A DNA stretch of 64,000 nucleotides from Toxorhynchites rutilus septentrionalis (lineage: Eukaryota; Arthropoda; Insecta; Diptera; Culicidae), in NCBI RefSeq assembly GCF_029784135.1, contig NC_073746.1:35941378-36005377 (forward strand). Direction: 5' to 3'. A program made the position numbers and the translations under genes. Position 1 is the first letter of the stretch. Every line of letters starts with the position of its first letter. Below the pieces are notes generated by a model. It saw only the letters and a program-made list of their open reading frames with translations, searched no databases and was not told the DNA's origin. Below, in pieces: positions 33,834 to 44,289 of this stretch.

Positions 33834-35010
33834 AGCCTAACGGAATCCTACGTTAACTAGGCGGTCATGTCTCGGACACAACATTCCTGTGACTTTCTCT
33901 CCTTTTGACGTGGGACTACGTCTAACCGGAGTATATGGGGGGTAAAATGAAAACCTAAACACAGAACATGCAGGAAAAAATGAAAGATTCCGAATGCTTA
34001 TAATTCGAACATTTCTTACTGGATCGAAAAGGTGTTTGCATCAATTGATAGGGAATATTTCTACGCTTCTATCGCTATTGATAAAATGTTATTTTTCATT
34101 AGCTAAACAAATGAATAATTGTAAAATGTTAAGCGTTATCTAAACGCCCTAACTGCTTCATTTTGATTGGCCCGATCCACGGTTTCCCTAACACAGCCAT
34201 CAAAACCAAGCAGCCTTGGGGAAATCGGCATTGCAAATACATGAAAGTATGGGGACTTTTTTTCTCACCGAAATGTGTTCCCTAACACAGACTTCAAACC
34301 CAAGCAGCGTTGGAGAGATCGGCATCTCAAATACATGAAAGTCGGGGGTATTTTTGTTCCGACTAAAATGTGTTTCCCTAACACAGACTTCAAATACATG
34401 GAACTTAGGGAAATTGGCATTGCAAATACATGCAAGTCGGGGGTGTTTTTTTCCGACTGAAATGTGTTTCCCTAACACAGACTTCAAACCAAGATATCTG
34501 GGGAAATAGGCTCAGCAAATAAATGCAAACTGCGAGTACTTTTGTACTCGCTTGCCTTTGTGCAAACTAGAATATGTTTCCTTAAAACGGTCTTCCGGGG
34601 GTACTTCTGCACTCGCATGTTTTTTTTTTGCACTCCGAAAAGTGTTTTCCTAACACGGATTACAAAAGCAGGTACGAACACAACGCTTTGGCTCGGTTAT
34701 TCAAGATTACATTGAAGGATATGCCTTCATAACCGTTTGCTACGATAACGCCTATTGATTAAACAATATGCGTTCAATGTACATGTCAAAATCGAAACTG
34801 AGTGCCTGAAGTTCATCAAATCAAGCAAATTCGCGGTTCAAGAAATACGTACACTTGAGAGATGCAAACTTCAGAAGGAAACGTAAAATAAAATAATCGT
34901 TTCATAATTCTTCCGCTCCCATAATTTGTCCTAGACATCATACCAAACGTAAAAGGACTGTCATTAAATTTACTTGTAACAAAGAACATAATCTATCACA
35001 ATGCATGAAT
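33834..35010 (+). repeat. Composite repeat, copy 2
   Basis: It has the same block order as copy 1: CCTACGTTAACTAGGCGGTC (33846), TTTGACGTGGGACTACGTCT, TTTGCATCAATTGATAGGGA (34035), CTATCTAAACGCCCTAACTG (34138), minisatellite (34187-34670), then TTCGCGGTTCAAGAAATACG and TTGTAACAAAGAACATAATC (to 35000). With the retrotransposon removed, 32460-32735 joins this copy. Confidence 0.8.
34187..34670 (+). repeat. About 95-bp minisatellite, main array
   Basis: Units start with CCTAACACAGACTTCAAACC-like sequence at about 34187, 34281, 34377 and 34471 (94-96 bp spacing), each containing GGCATTGCAAATACATGAAA-like and TCGGGGGTATTTTTGTTCCG-like segments. A more diverged stretch follows to 34670. Open frames here are periodic artefacts. 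Confidence 0.9.
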
Positions 35011-35429
35011 TGACCTTATATGGAATTATACAATATTTTTACTCACAAAGCAAATATATTTAATTCAATCAAATACGGGAATTGTTTCATCAACTCAATA
35101 ATTTAATCAATACAAACGAATGATTGCTACGCTAAGGTAGTCCCACGTAAGCATTGCGGTTATATCATAGATATAACCCACCAATTTTTTAATCTTTTCC
35201 ATGATGTGTGAACGTTTGGAAACAGTTCCTTCGGTAACTCCTAGCTGGTCTTCAATTTCTTCTAACGTTTAAAGTTTCTGAATGTCTATTAAATAATGAT
35301 AGAAATTCATAGTTTTGATTTTTTTTTCCAGTTGTCCTGAACGTGGGCATTTGCGTCAAAATCATTACTTTGGAATCATTTATTTAGCTATTTTCACATT
35401 GTGCAGTAGTGGAAAAATACATAGAGGCA

Positions 35430-37040
35430 TCATATTTTTGACGTAGAACTACGTCTTTCATTAAGGGTGCCAAATCAGAAAACAGGTCACGTTTTTATGA
35501 AATAAATTTAACGTTAATAACTATTTTTGCGCGAACGGATTTTGTCGATTTACATACTAAACGAATCGGAAATTCCGTAAGATTTGTTTAATATGCTATA
35601 CATTAGAATCCCCTGGTTTGTAAATAGTTAAAATTCATGAAAACTTTAAGCGTTTCCATTTTCCCATACATTTGTTCTGTTCATTTGTGTGCTTTCCCGA
35701 GCAGAGCTATCAATAACGAGCAACTTATCGACGACCAACGGAGGGGAAATCGTAGGATTTAAAGTCTCCGTGAACAAAGGAAAAGTAGAAGAATGAAGGG
35801 GAATACTTGCCTAGAGTATATACAGTGGATCTCGCTGAGGCAAACTTTCATTCGGCATCGGTCTGTTGAGCAATTGGATATAGTCGTTTGGTTTTTCTGT
35901 TTGTTTTTCGCGTTATTCGTATCGTGTGCTTTTCTTTGCGCGTCATAAATTGGACGCTTCGCGTAGTGTGTGATGAGCAAGAAGAAGAGGAAGGCAGGCT
36001 CGAGCCCTGCAAAAAACGAACGCATTGCCAGGGGCAATAAAATTTTAAAATAAAAATCGAGGCAAGCGTCATCAAATGATGCACGCGATGTTCGAAGTAG
36101 GCGATTTCGGCGCGTCGGTCGAAAATAACGCCGTTACCCAGGCAGCAACCAAAATCAAGCTTCCCCTGCTGGTGGTAAAAGCGGTCGCTCTTGACAAACT
36201 CATCAGCGAATTCGCATCGATGGGTGTTACAGCAGAGTCCAAGCTGTGTGGCATAATTCAGTCTTTTTCCAAGCAGTTAACATTGTTTGTTTTCCGTCAT
36301 CATAAGGGCTTCGATGGTGCTTTTGAGAATGCATCAATGCATTAAACTGACGTTATGGCGAATCAGGTGTAAAGGTTATGTGACAAAAAATTATTTGGGG
36401 AATACCAAGCATCTTGAATGTCTTACTGGAGTGTTATAAGTTATTTGGGTTCGCGTACCAGTCACAAAACTGCCTTCAACTAGGATTTGCGCTAATATTG
36501 ATCATAATGAAGTATTGCTACAGTTTTCAAGGTTGTTATTAACAAAAAGAGTTTGTTTCGCTTGTTTAGTCACCAAAAAAGTAGATGTCGTTCTGGAATT
36601 TTGTATGTGATTAGGTTTCGCTTGCCAGTGGCAAAACTTCATCCACTATGGGTGACAGCTGCGCTTCTCTCAAGCATGAGAAAGTAATGCAACTTTTTTC
36701 GAGACCAGTAATATTAACAGAAGCGTTTCTTTTGAGAATAACGCAAAATGATGAGAAGTGTTTATATTCCTAGTAGTCTCAAGCCACCAATGTATGGCTC
36801 TGTATGCATGCTATGGCGAACGCTTGTTTGGCGCTTAGTTTACGTTGTACGAACGATGCCTAGAGGTGCGATTCCTTTGAGGCAATACTATTTCAGAGAT
36901 AATTCTACTAAGTAGTTGTTTCTTAAATTTCACAGCATTATAGAATAATATCCGAAGGTATAAACAAGCGACTTATATAAAATAACAGCGAAGCTCTACG
37001 TCAACAATTTGGTCGTATCTTGGACACAACTTCCTATATT
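35430..37040 (+). repeat. Composite repeat, copy 3, with a different middle
   Basis: The beginning (TTTGACGTAGAACTACGTCT at 35437, CAGAAAACAGGTCACGTTTT, CATACATTTGTTCTGTTCAT at 35667) matches copy 1 (31478-31730). After TTTGTGTGCTTTCCCGAGCA near 35700 it diverges into about 1.3 kb not found in the other copies. The far end (36995-37035) has TCTACGTCAACAATTTGGTC and TTGGACACAACTTCC, again like the block at 31422. It may be a longer member of the family, with a TATA-like GTATATACAG at 35816 preceding the unassigned frames. Confidence 0.6.
36076..36345 (+). CDS. Unrecognised 89-codon frame inside composite repeat copy 3
   Basis: The frame reads MMHAMFEVGDFGASVENNAV ... TKIKLPLLVVKAVALDKLIS ... 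ESKLCGIIQSFSKQLTLFVF. It is more protein-like in composition (Ala, Val, Leu, few repeats) than nearby chance frames and follows a lysine-rich frame on the same strand (MSKKKRKAGSSPAKNERIAR, from about 35973) that ends before it. I recognise no domain. It may be a decayed gene carried by the repeat family, or chance. Confidence 0.2.
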   Translation: MMHAMFEVGDFGASVENNAVTQAATKIKLPLLVVKAVALDKLISEFASMGVTAESKLCGIIQSFSKQLTLFVFRHHKGFDGAFENASMH

Positions 37041-37172
37041 TTTTTTCAATATTTGATTAGTTAATTCAATGTTTTCGAACTAAGACTGTTACTATCTGCC
37101 TGAGCTAGCGAAAATAACCAACTATACAGCGTTTTATTCAAAAATCGATGATGGTTTCAGAATAACGAAATA
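37041..37172. other. Short AT-rich spacer
   Basis: No feature seen before the TA of the small element that follows. Confidence 0.3.
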
Positions 37173-37233
37173 CAGCGCGGACTCAATTATATACAGTTTT
37201 TGATTTCTTTTCACTGTATATAATCGAACCCTG
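37173..37233. mobile_element. 61-bp minimal TA-flanked inverted-repeat element
   Basis: CAGCGCGGACTCAATTATAT (then ACAG) starts after TA at 37171-37172. The right end, reversed, is CAGGGTTCGATTATATACAG and is followed by TA at 37234-37235. Only about 17 bp separate the ends. They are the same family as the outer element at 16860-19246. Confidence 0.8.
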
Positions 37234-37623
37234 TATATAATCGTGTCAAAAAAATTTTTTTCTTTATTTGTTTTTCTTTGTATGTATTTTTCGTTTTTTG
37301 AAAATAAAAGAGGAATTTGATTTTTGATGCATCCCCTTACAGTCAGAAAACACCTTTCTCACATGAAAACATAAATTTATCCAGATTCACTCAGAAAAAA
37401 ATCTGACCTACACGTCTCGCAGTTACGGAAAGGTGTATTTCGACCTTCCTTTCATGAGAATTCATGTTCTGTCCGGTTGCTTTTCGATGAATATCTTCTC
37501 GATTCCGTTCTGAGATGACAGCTTTTCGGCTGGAGCGACGTTTTTTGGATAATTATTATCAAGTTTCACAAAATTGTCAATAACAGATAGTGCCTGTTAA
37601 TGAGGTGCATTTCACGATAAGTA

Positions 37624-38064
37624 CAGGCACACCTGTTTTGTGCGGGGGATAAGGACCGCACAAAAAAATGTACTGAACTTCACCAGGAGCTTCAAAAAAT
37701 AGTGTTCGCTACACAATTTCGAAAAAACTTTTTTTTATGCGGTGGATAGATACCGCATAAAAAAGTTTCCTTAACCAAATCCTAATGATTCCATTCGTGA
37801 TCAACATTCGATTTCCTTTTTTCACTTTAATAAACGGCCTACTCACTTGCGCAGATCATAAAATCAACTCTTTGCTCCTTTCAATAAACTTCTACTGACA
37901 CCTTAAAATAAATAAAACAAACATGAGAATGGGAATTAGCTCACATAGTCCATATGTAGAGCGATGAAATACATATCAAAGATAGAGAAAAAAATGAATG
38001 ACCGATGACTTCCTTTTTTTCAAAAATCGCACAAAAAACGATCGCACAAAAACAGGTTTTACTG
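37624..38064. mobile_element. MITE, 441 bp, CAG...TGTGCG ends
   Basis: The left end CAGGCACACCTGTTTTGTGC follows TA at 37622-37623. The right end, reversed, is CAGTAAAACCTGTTTTTGTG (then CG) and is followed by TA at 38065-38066. Two short hairpins sit inside: TTTTGTGCGGGGGATAAGGA pairing with CCGCACAAAA (37634-37668), and TTTTTTATGCGG pairing with CCGCATAAAAAA (37732-37765). No gene. Confidence 0.7.
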
Positions 38065-39411
38065 TAATTAAGCAGCTGCAAAAACATACGAAAGCAAACA
38101 TTAACTTACGTGAAATAGCAACTGGTGCGTCAATTATAATATAACATTACCTTTCTTCAGATTTCATGCAGTAACGACTTTTCTCGTTAAAATATCTTTT
38201 CTGCTTTTATAAGTTTTTTCCAACTGGAACACTTTATAAACTATATTTGCTCTTTGCTCAAACCGTCTTCAATTACTCGTTATCGTAAAATTTTAAACCC
38301 GTATTGTTTTTCTCTCAATTTTATCCAATTTTACATCCTGAAATAAGATTGTCTGAAAAATCCATATTTTTTTATATTCGGCCAAAATATACTCTCGAAC
38401 GAAAGTTCCGATTTTTATCTGTTGCCAAAATACGACAGGTATTTGATTGAACTTTCTATGAAAAATACTACATAGCACCTCAAACATCTACTTTTAACGA
38501 GAGTATCGAAAAGCAATTATAATTTTGTAATACGTTATAACACATCATCCAGTGTGGACTTTGTATTTCCCCCCTAGGAGTTCCTTTATGAAATTTCTTA
38601 CATTTTTTTGGTTTAGCAGACCAAATCTCGTTAGGCATAAGAATGCCGCTGTCTTTGCTGAATTAATCCACTGCGTTGACCAGTGTCTTAGAATATCAAC
38701 ATATTTTCACGAGTAACTAATATGATTTTATTTCAGCTTGAGACACACCGCCCTCATTATGTTGATAACAATAACAAACGAGTTCATTCTGTTCATATCG
38801 CTGATGCATGAGCAAATTCGCTATAATGAATGAACGCGGCATCGAGTGGGGTTCATAACTTTGCTGTTATTTATACTTTGAATATCAAAAACAACAAATT
38901 GATATTCATCACATTCGAAACGATATTCGTTCTGGCATTGATTTTGAGTCAAAATTCACAAATAAAAAAAATTAAAGCTGGACCATTTAGAGAACAAAAA
39001 CGCCACAATTCGATGAAATGAACTTTGCAAGAAATCGCGCATGATTTTGTTTGGTTGAGACGGTAACAACGTCACAAATAAAAACCAACCGCACACGGCT
39101 CCCTCAGGTTAAAAGTAAACAACAGCTGATATTCAATTGGCTAAAATGAAATTCAATTATGGCATCTTGAATAATCAAGATGAAAATGACACTGGGTGGA
39201 AAAGTAAACTTCAAAACATATTGAAGAACAAAAGTTCATTTTCTCATATTCACTGGTTGTTTGGATCTGTCATTTTGATTTTCGTTCGGAATATATAGGT
39301 TTTCGATGCAACATAGCCCGAAAATCTATGCATTTGAGCTTAGCGAAGATGATTTTTTTCAATACTGGCGTTGACACTGTTCCGAAATTTCAATTTCGAA
39401 ATTACAGTCTG
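38065..39411. other. AT-rich DNA, no feature recognised
   Basis: No coding frame with a domain and no clear element ends. An open frame at 38830-39021 has no motif. Confidence 0.3.
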
Positions 39412-40260
39412 TCAATTTTCGTTATCGCTTTCGTCTGTCAGTTTTCCAACTTTGTTAAGGTGATACCTGCTCTGACAATGTCCGGTCAATAGACCGGTCA
39501 ACGTACTCAAGTCTGCCTTATTCAAGCTGAGTAGACTGTGTGTTATTCTGGTCCAAGGTGTAATCAGTAATGAATAATTTGGATTGTACAGAGTGTCCTT
39601 CCAGTTGGCTTCAATCTTCGATATATCCCAGGTTTTGAGCTTTGATTTCAGGCATGATGGAAATAATCCGCAAAATTGTTCAGGCCCGACGAATTTGGTT
39701 GAAGATCCAAATCTTGCTAAGAGATTGGATGTTTTATTACCTTCTTCCCATTGGCTGCGATTAAATTCAATCACTTTGAAGGGAATACTCCTTGTTCATT
39801 TGTAAATCTTTCAGGAATTGTAAAGGCCCTGCGAGATTACATTCTTGAAAGTGTGTTACACGTTTCAGCCAAAGAGCAGGGTGCTAGGGTAGGATGTATA
39901 AAAGAGTATCTAGGGCTTTGAAGGGTGCACTGGGCTTTGCTCCAGTTATTGATAAGCAGCCCAGAAGTTGTAGTTTGTCGTGCTTTTTCTGAGCTGATAT
40001 TCGTGTAGTTTTAGGCCACTACCTCAACGAAGCGTATGTTTGTCTAGGTCTCACTATTGCCGAGTATATCCAGTGAATCATTCTCGGTTTTAGTCCCCAC
40101 TTTTTCCCGAACATACAACAACAGTCTGGGCTTTAGATATTGTATACTCCAGTTGGTCAAGCAAGACACCTAAACATTTGGCTCGTTTTGAAAGCTCCAA
40201 TTGTACTGCCCCCATCTTATACTTTGGATAGGGAATGTGTTCAGGTGTGTAGTTGAGGGC
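39412..40260 (-). pseudogene. Non-LTR retrotransposon ORF2 relic: RT end and RNase H
   Basis: Read on the minus strand from about 40260, the frame gives QLELSKRAKCLGVLLDQLEY, the thumb region after the RT catalytic core. Around 40090-40000, with stops, there are W-G-K-R-M-I-W-Y-like residues and TYAS/WP-like remnants typical of the same region. The longest frame (39412-39774) reads RSQWEEGNKTSNLLARFGSS, FVGPEQFCGLFPS and LSTLTGLLTGHCQSRYHLNK, which is the RNase H C-terminal half and linker. It then runs out at the place where a Cys/His motif would be expected. Multiple stops make it a fossil. It differs from the element at 32749. Confidence 0.82.
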
Positions 40261-40284
40261 CGTTTGCATTCTTATATTTTATTA

Positions 40285-40390
40285 ATAATATTTTTACCAT
40301 AATGATGTATTTGGAAAAATTGTTGGGAAATTTAAGTAAATTCTTAAAATTTCATGAACATGATGGTATAACACGACAAACATATTGAAA
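40285..40390 (+). repeat. About 105-bp repeat shared with 50530-50635
   Basis: ATATTTTTACCATAATGATG ... ATTTCATGAACATGATGGTA ... ACACGACAAACATAT matches 50530-50635 closely in the same orientation. At 50.5 kb it forms the centre of a foldback element, so this copy is probably a fragment of the same family. Confidence 0.8.
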
Positions 40391-40404
40391 GGGCCTGTTT
40401 ACTA

Positions 40405-41190
40405 GGGGAGCGGACCCAAATATGGAACGCGTCAATATCTCGAAAAGTAAGCAGCGCATTCTACCGGCGATTGTTGGAAGTTGTCCCTCTAGTGAAATAA
40501 CCACGCCTTACGAGGTCCTGTGGTGGTCCGATAATTTTTGTGGTTGTTATCAACGAAAACGTGATTCGTGATGATTTTTCTTTTCTATGATTTTTCATAT
40601 ACATATACTTGGATTTGATGTCAACTCATTTTAAAATGATGTTAAAGTCATTTTAAAAAAAAAAGTCCAAGTTGCCTAATGTGGAACTGTTTTGTTTACA
40701 GCAGAAATCGAGATGGCTGCTAATTCTAACGCAAAGAAACGGAAAACTTATGCTGAAAGTGACATCGAAAATTCACTAAAAATATGTGAGAAGAGAAAAA
40801 CCCGGTTGTAGAGGTGTTCTGCCCAGAAAACGCGTCCCACGAAAATAAAATCGAGTACTCTTCTTCCAACGAAAGCGAATATATCGACGATATCAATGAC
40901 GATGGTGTTGATTCTTTGGATGACCTGTCCGACGAGTTTGACGAAGATAATCCGAGCTGTTTTTATTACACTTCCAAATTTCTAGACCACCTAAACGAAA
41001 GCTGGATCCAATGCCCCGGAAAATGCAAAAGATGATGCCATATAAATTGTGCGGGCGTCGATCAGAAGCAAGATGGCTTTCTGTGTGAATTTTGTTGATT
41101 ATAATCACTTGTTATTTCCTTAATAAATCTTTTTCTGAGTATTTCAATGATTTTTAATATAAAAAAAACCCCTCCATATTTGGCGACCAT
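40405..41190 (+). mobile_element. Pogo-like element relic, right end not resolved
   Basis: After TA at 40403-40404 the left end begins GGGGAGCGGACCCAAATATG, the same GGGGA start as other pogo-like elements here. An inverted partner is only partly visible (CTCCATATTTGGCGACC near 41173), so the right boundary is uncertain. The element carries the two ends of a transposase gene. Confidence 0.55.
40713..41098 (+). pseudogene. Pogo-like transposase ends: HTH start and PHD-like tail
   Basis: The first 32 codons (MAANSNAKKRKTYAESDIEN and on) end at a TAG at 40809-40811 and resemble the beginning of the psq helix-turn-helix of pogo-like transposases. The catalytic domain is deleted. The next frame (from 40814) is an acidic linker (SSSNESEYIDDINDDGVDSL, DEFDEDNP) followed by ESWIQCPGKCKR, a TGA stop, then CHINCAGVDQKQDGFLCEFC. 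The spacing C-x3-C, C-H-x2-C and C-x2-C, with a Trp before the first Cys, is that of a PHD-type zinc finger, which several insect pogo/jerky-like transposases carry at the C-terminus. A stop replaces the aromatic residue expected before CH. Confidence 0.7.
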
Positions 41191-41422
41191 TTTTTTGAAA
41201 TTTTGAAAGTGAAAATAATTTAAAAAATAATTTTTTTTGGAAAACTATTAAAGTTAGGCGGTCGTGGTTTCAGGGGGCCAAACTGTGGACTTTTATGTAC
41301 AAATCAAGGGTTTGGACGGGTTGCTAACTTAATTACAAACTGAGTAATACTCATAGTTTTTGAGATAAAAATTATCAAAAATTTCTCTTTCTAAAACCGA
41401 TATGCCCTATTGAAAAGTTATA
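41191..41422. other. AT-rich spacer
   Basis: No feature recognised. Confidence 0.3.
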
Positions 41423-41446
41423 CATAAGTCAAAAAATTCCCAATTG
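41423..41446 (+). repeat. 24-bp direct repeat, left
   Basis: CATAAGTCAAAAAATTCCCA followed by ATTG, identical to 41551-41574. Confidence 0.92.
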
Positions 41447-41550
41447 AGCTTGAGCTTGAGCTTTGAGCTTGGGTAGACTGTACAATTCGTAGTTGCTCTC
41501 CGTGATTGACCTGAACCAACCAAATTGCACAAAGAACACACAGAATGACG
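41447..41550. mobile_element. 104-bp insertion between exact 24-bp direct repeats
   Basis: The insert begins with GAGCTT repeats (AGCTTGAGCTTGAGCTTTGA) and continues GGGTAGACTGTACAATTCGT through CCGTGATTGACCTGAACC to ACACACAGAATGACG. Exact 24-bp direct repeats on both sides look like a target-site duplication. The size and duplication length suggest a retroposed small element. I do not recognise a Pol III promoter in it. Confidence 0.75.
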
Positions 41551-41574
41551 CATAAGTCAAAAAATTCCCAATTG
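41551..41574 (+). repeat. 24-bp direct repeat, right
   Basis: Exact copy of 41423-41446. Confidence 0.92.
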
Positions 41575-41739
41575 CTGTGGAAAACTCATAATTCCTCCAA
41601 CCCAAACGGAATACAAACTTTCATTCGATTCAAAAATACTCATGTTTTGTCATTTGTCGATTTAATTTGGAATCGCTTCATAGACGGTCCTATGATAATC
41701 GATATTAAATATACAATAATCGGTATCCTAGCGGTATGT

Positions 41740-42165
41740 ACCGTTTTGTCTCATATTCCGAACACTTGAGACATTAAACAATTTCTCATTACTCAAAATG
41801 GTACTCTTTCGCGAAATAAGTTTTAAAATTAAACTACTGGACCGATTCATATGATCGATATATCAAATTAAAGTCAATTAGCTAGTCTTCTTTGGAAAAA
41901 TGTTATGCTCGCAAGAAAAAATGAATTTTGCTTCTGTAATTGTTGATTGTATTTGTTTCTTATAGTTTACATGGTTTCGGGACCAATGGTTTCGATACTT
42001 GTAAATGATATTAAAATGAAGTGTATAATCCAAAGAATGTCAGTGTTTTGAGTATTAAATTATTTATAACATTAAAGTTCAATAAATTCACATTTAAAAA
42101 TCAAGTGTTCGCAATTTGAATCATGCGTAGAAACTTAATTCAAATTCCGAACACTAATTTTATTG
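41740..42165. mobile_element. MITE-like repeat with TTCCGAAC ends, copy 2
   Basis: The left end is GTTTTGTCTCATATTCCGAA (then CAC) and the right end CAAATTCCGAACACTAATTT. The body matches 23440-24320 (ATATCAAATTAAAGTCAATT, TTATTTATAACATTAAAGTT, TTTGAATCATGCGTAGAAA), and is shorter than that copy. It abuts the Helitron-derived element at 42171. Confidence 0.65.
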
Positions 42166-42170
42166 AAAAC

Positions 42171-43264
42171 TAGCTGACCCGGCAAATTTCTTCCCGCCCA
42201 AAATTTGTTTTTGTTATCAATACCTTCAAACATTTAGGTTTTCGTACTAAGCGCAAGTTCATGAGTCCAATAGCAGAACTGTTCATTGATTGATCTTTCA
42301 ATCGACCCTGTTGAATTCACCTTTTACTATAAAATTCCTTCTACCAACTCATCATTATAATATCAGATTATTTTTAGACACAATTCTCGTTCAAGATTTT
42401 TCAACCACTTGCAAATAACATGTTTCTCCGTTACATGGAGTAAATGTTTGATACAGAAAATATGATAGAATGAAGACAGACCACTCCCCTCTTCTCCCCT
42501 TAGAGAGGGGGAAGGAGTGTCTATTCACCACAGAAACGTTTCGTCTCCCCAAAAATCTTCACATGCCAAATTTGGTTTCGTTTGCTTGATTAGTTTTCGA
42601 ATTATGCAGAATTTTTTTTTCGTTTGTATGACAGCCCACCCTAAGAGAGCGGGGAGGAGTGTCGAACCACCATAGAAACATTTTTTGCGTCCTAAAACCT
42701 CCACATGTCAAATTTGGTTTCGTTTGCTTGATTAGTTCTTGAATTATGCGGAAATGTATGCTTCATTTGTAACGTTTTGTGTCCTCTAAAACCTTCGCAT
42801 GCCAAATTTGGAATTTTCTCGATTAGTTTTCCAGTTATGCAGAATTTTGTCTTTCATTTGTATGGCAGCTCCCCCTTAGAGAGGAGGGTGGAGTGTCTAA
42901 CCACCGTGAAAACCTTTATTGCGCCCTAAAACCTCCATATACCTAATTTGGTTTCGTTTGCTTGAATAGTTCTCGAGCAATGCAGAAATTTGTATTTCAT
43001 TTGTATGGTGCCACCCCTTAGAGAGAGGGGTGGAGTGTCTAACCATCATAGAAACACTTATTGCATCCTAAAACCTCTACATGCCAAATTTCATTTCATT
43101 TACTTGATTATTTCTCGAGTAATACACGCCCCCAGGAGAGGCGGGAGGAGCATCCAACCACCGTAAAAACATTTATTACACCCTAAAACCTGCACCTGCC
43201 AAATTTGGTTTTGTTTGCTTGATAAATTCTCGAGTAACGCAGACATTTGTGTTTCATTTGTTTG
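42171..43264 (-). mobile_element. Non-autonomous Helitron with internal tandem array
   Basis: The 3' terminus CTAGCTGACCCGGCAAATTT at 42171 (minus orientation) is followed by the shared subterminal block to about 42440 and then about six degenerate units of 135-170 bp. Each unit has a polypurine/polypyrimidine patch (CTTAGAGAGGGGGAAGGAG type), an AACATTTATTGCACCCTAAA-type block and CATGCCAAATTTGGTTTCGT. This architecture (Helitron 3' end plus internal tandem repeats) is like HINE/DINE elements of Diptera. Its 5' end is lost where the 43265-44093 element begins. Confidence 0.8.
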
Positions 43265-44093
43265 GCGTTCTATAATATTCTATAATATTTAAACCACCCT
43301 CTGGCAATGAACACTAATCAAAAGTGGAAAAGGGAAACAAAAATCGAAAATCATACATGATTCCTGGAAGTAATTTTAGCTGCTTCGATATTAAGCAGTG
43401 GTTTAATAGCAAAATGCAATTCGCTGATGGTTGTATTTCGGTTTGTGAGTTAACAGAGAAGCGATATTATGTATGTACGAGAAAGTAAATTCATTTTTGA
43501 GTGGAAAATTTAAATTATTGAAATAATTGTACTGGTGGTGTTAAACGGACAGTTGCCAGTGGGAGTAAGATGGACTGTGAAAAGTCTGTTTATTCTATTC
43601 CTAAGGAATGTCCTGTGTCTATAAATGGAAATCAAATCGCCAAATGTGGACTGTTTAGAAACTGAGTGGAACCAAATGCAAAATAGTTGAAGGTCTGTCC
43701 GTTTATACTGCTGAAAAGCACGATATCACTTCTAGGTGGATTAATTCGATTTTTTCATCATTCAACGGACATTCGTGATGAGTTCAGACCTTGGTTGAAT
43801 AAAATTATTCCTCCCGCGATCGATAAACCTCTACGCTTCATTTGTTACAAACATGTCCATATTACCCCCACTATATGTCCATATTACCCGCATCGATAAA
43901 AAATATATTTTCGGTCTGTTTTGATTTCAATAAAAAACAATGAAAAACACTTTTTTGTAAAATTTTTGGTCAATTAGGTAGAAAAATAGTATATTGAATT
44001 GCAAGAGACTGCATCAAAGTTTTGGGAAACATGAGTTTCCAAAGATATAATTGAAGTACTACTTAACATGTCCGTTTTACCCCCACCTCTCCC
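43265..44093 (-). mobile_element. MITE family copy (same as 55384-56164), one end lost
   Basis: The high-coordinate end reads, reversed, GGGAGAGGTGGGGGTAAAAC then GGACATG. The body matches 55384-56100 in inverted orientation: TATCTTTGGAAACTCATGTT, ATTCAATATACTATTTTTC, CGGGAGGAATAATTT, CAATTATTTCAATAATTTAA, ATTGCATTTTGCTATTAAAC. The low-coordinate terminal repeat is missing. Two extra copies of GGGGGTAATATGGACAT lie inside (43855-43895). Confidence 0.75.
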
Positions 44094-44289
44094 AGTTTTG
44101 AAATTGCGTTACTTTTCGAACAATACCGAAATGATAATTTAAATATTAGGCAAAAATAATTCCATCCCTTTTCGGGTTGCCTGAAAACATAGTCCTAACG
44201 TTTCAAAGATCAACATTGTAAAGCAGAACTTCATGAAGAGATGTAAACGATCACTTGCGATTCTGATGTATGATTTCGATGTCACCATA

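Noticed and set aside
35973..36345. A histone-like gene
   Set aside because: The lysine-rich start suggested it, but no histone-fold segment can be read in any frame.
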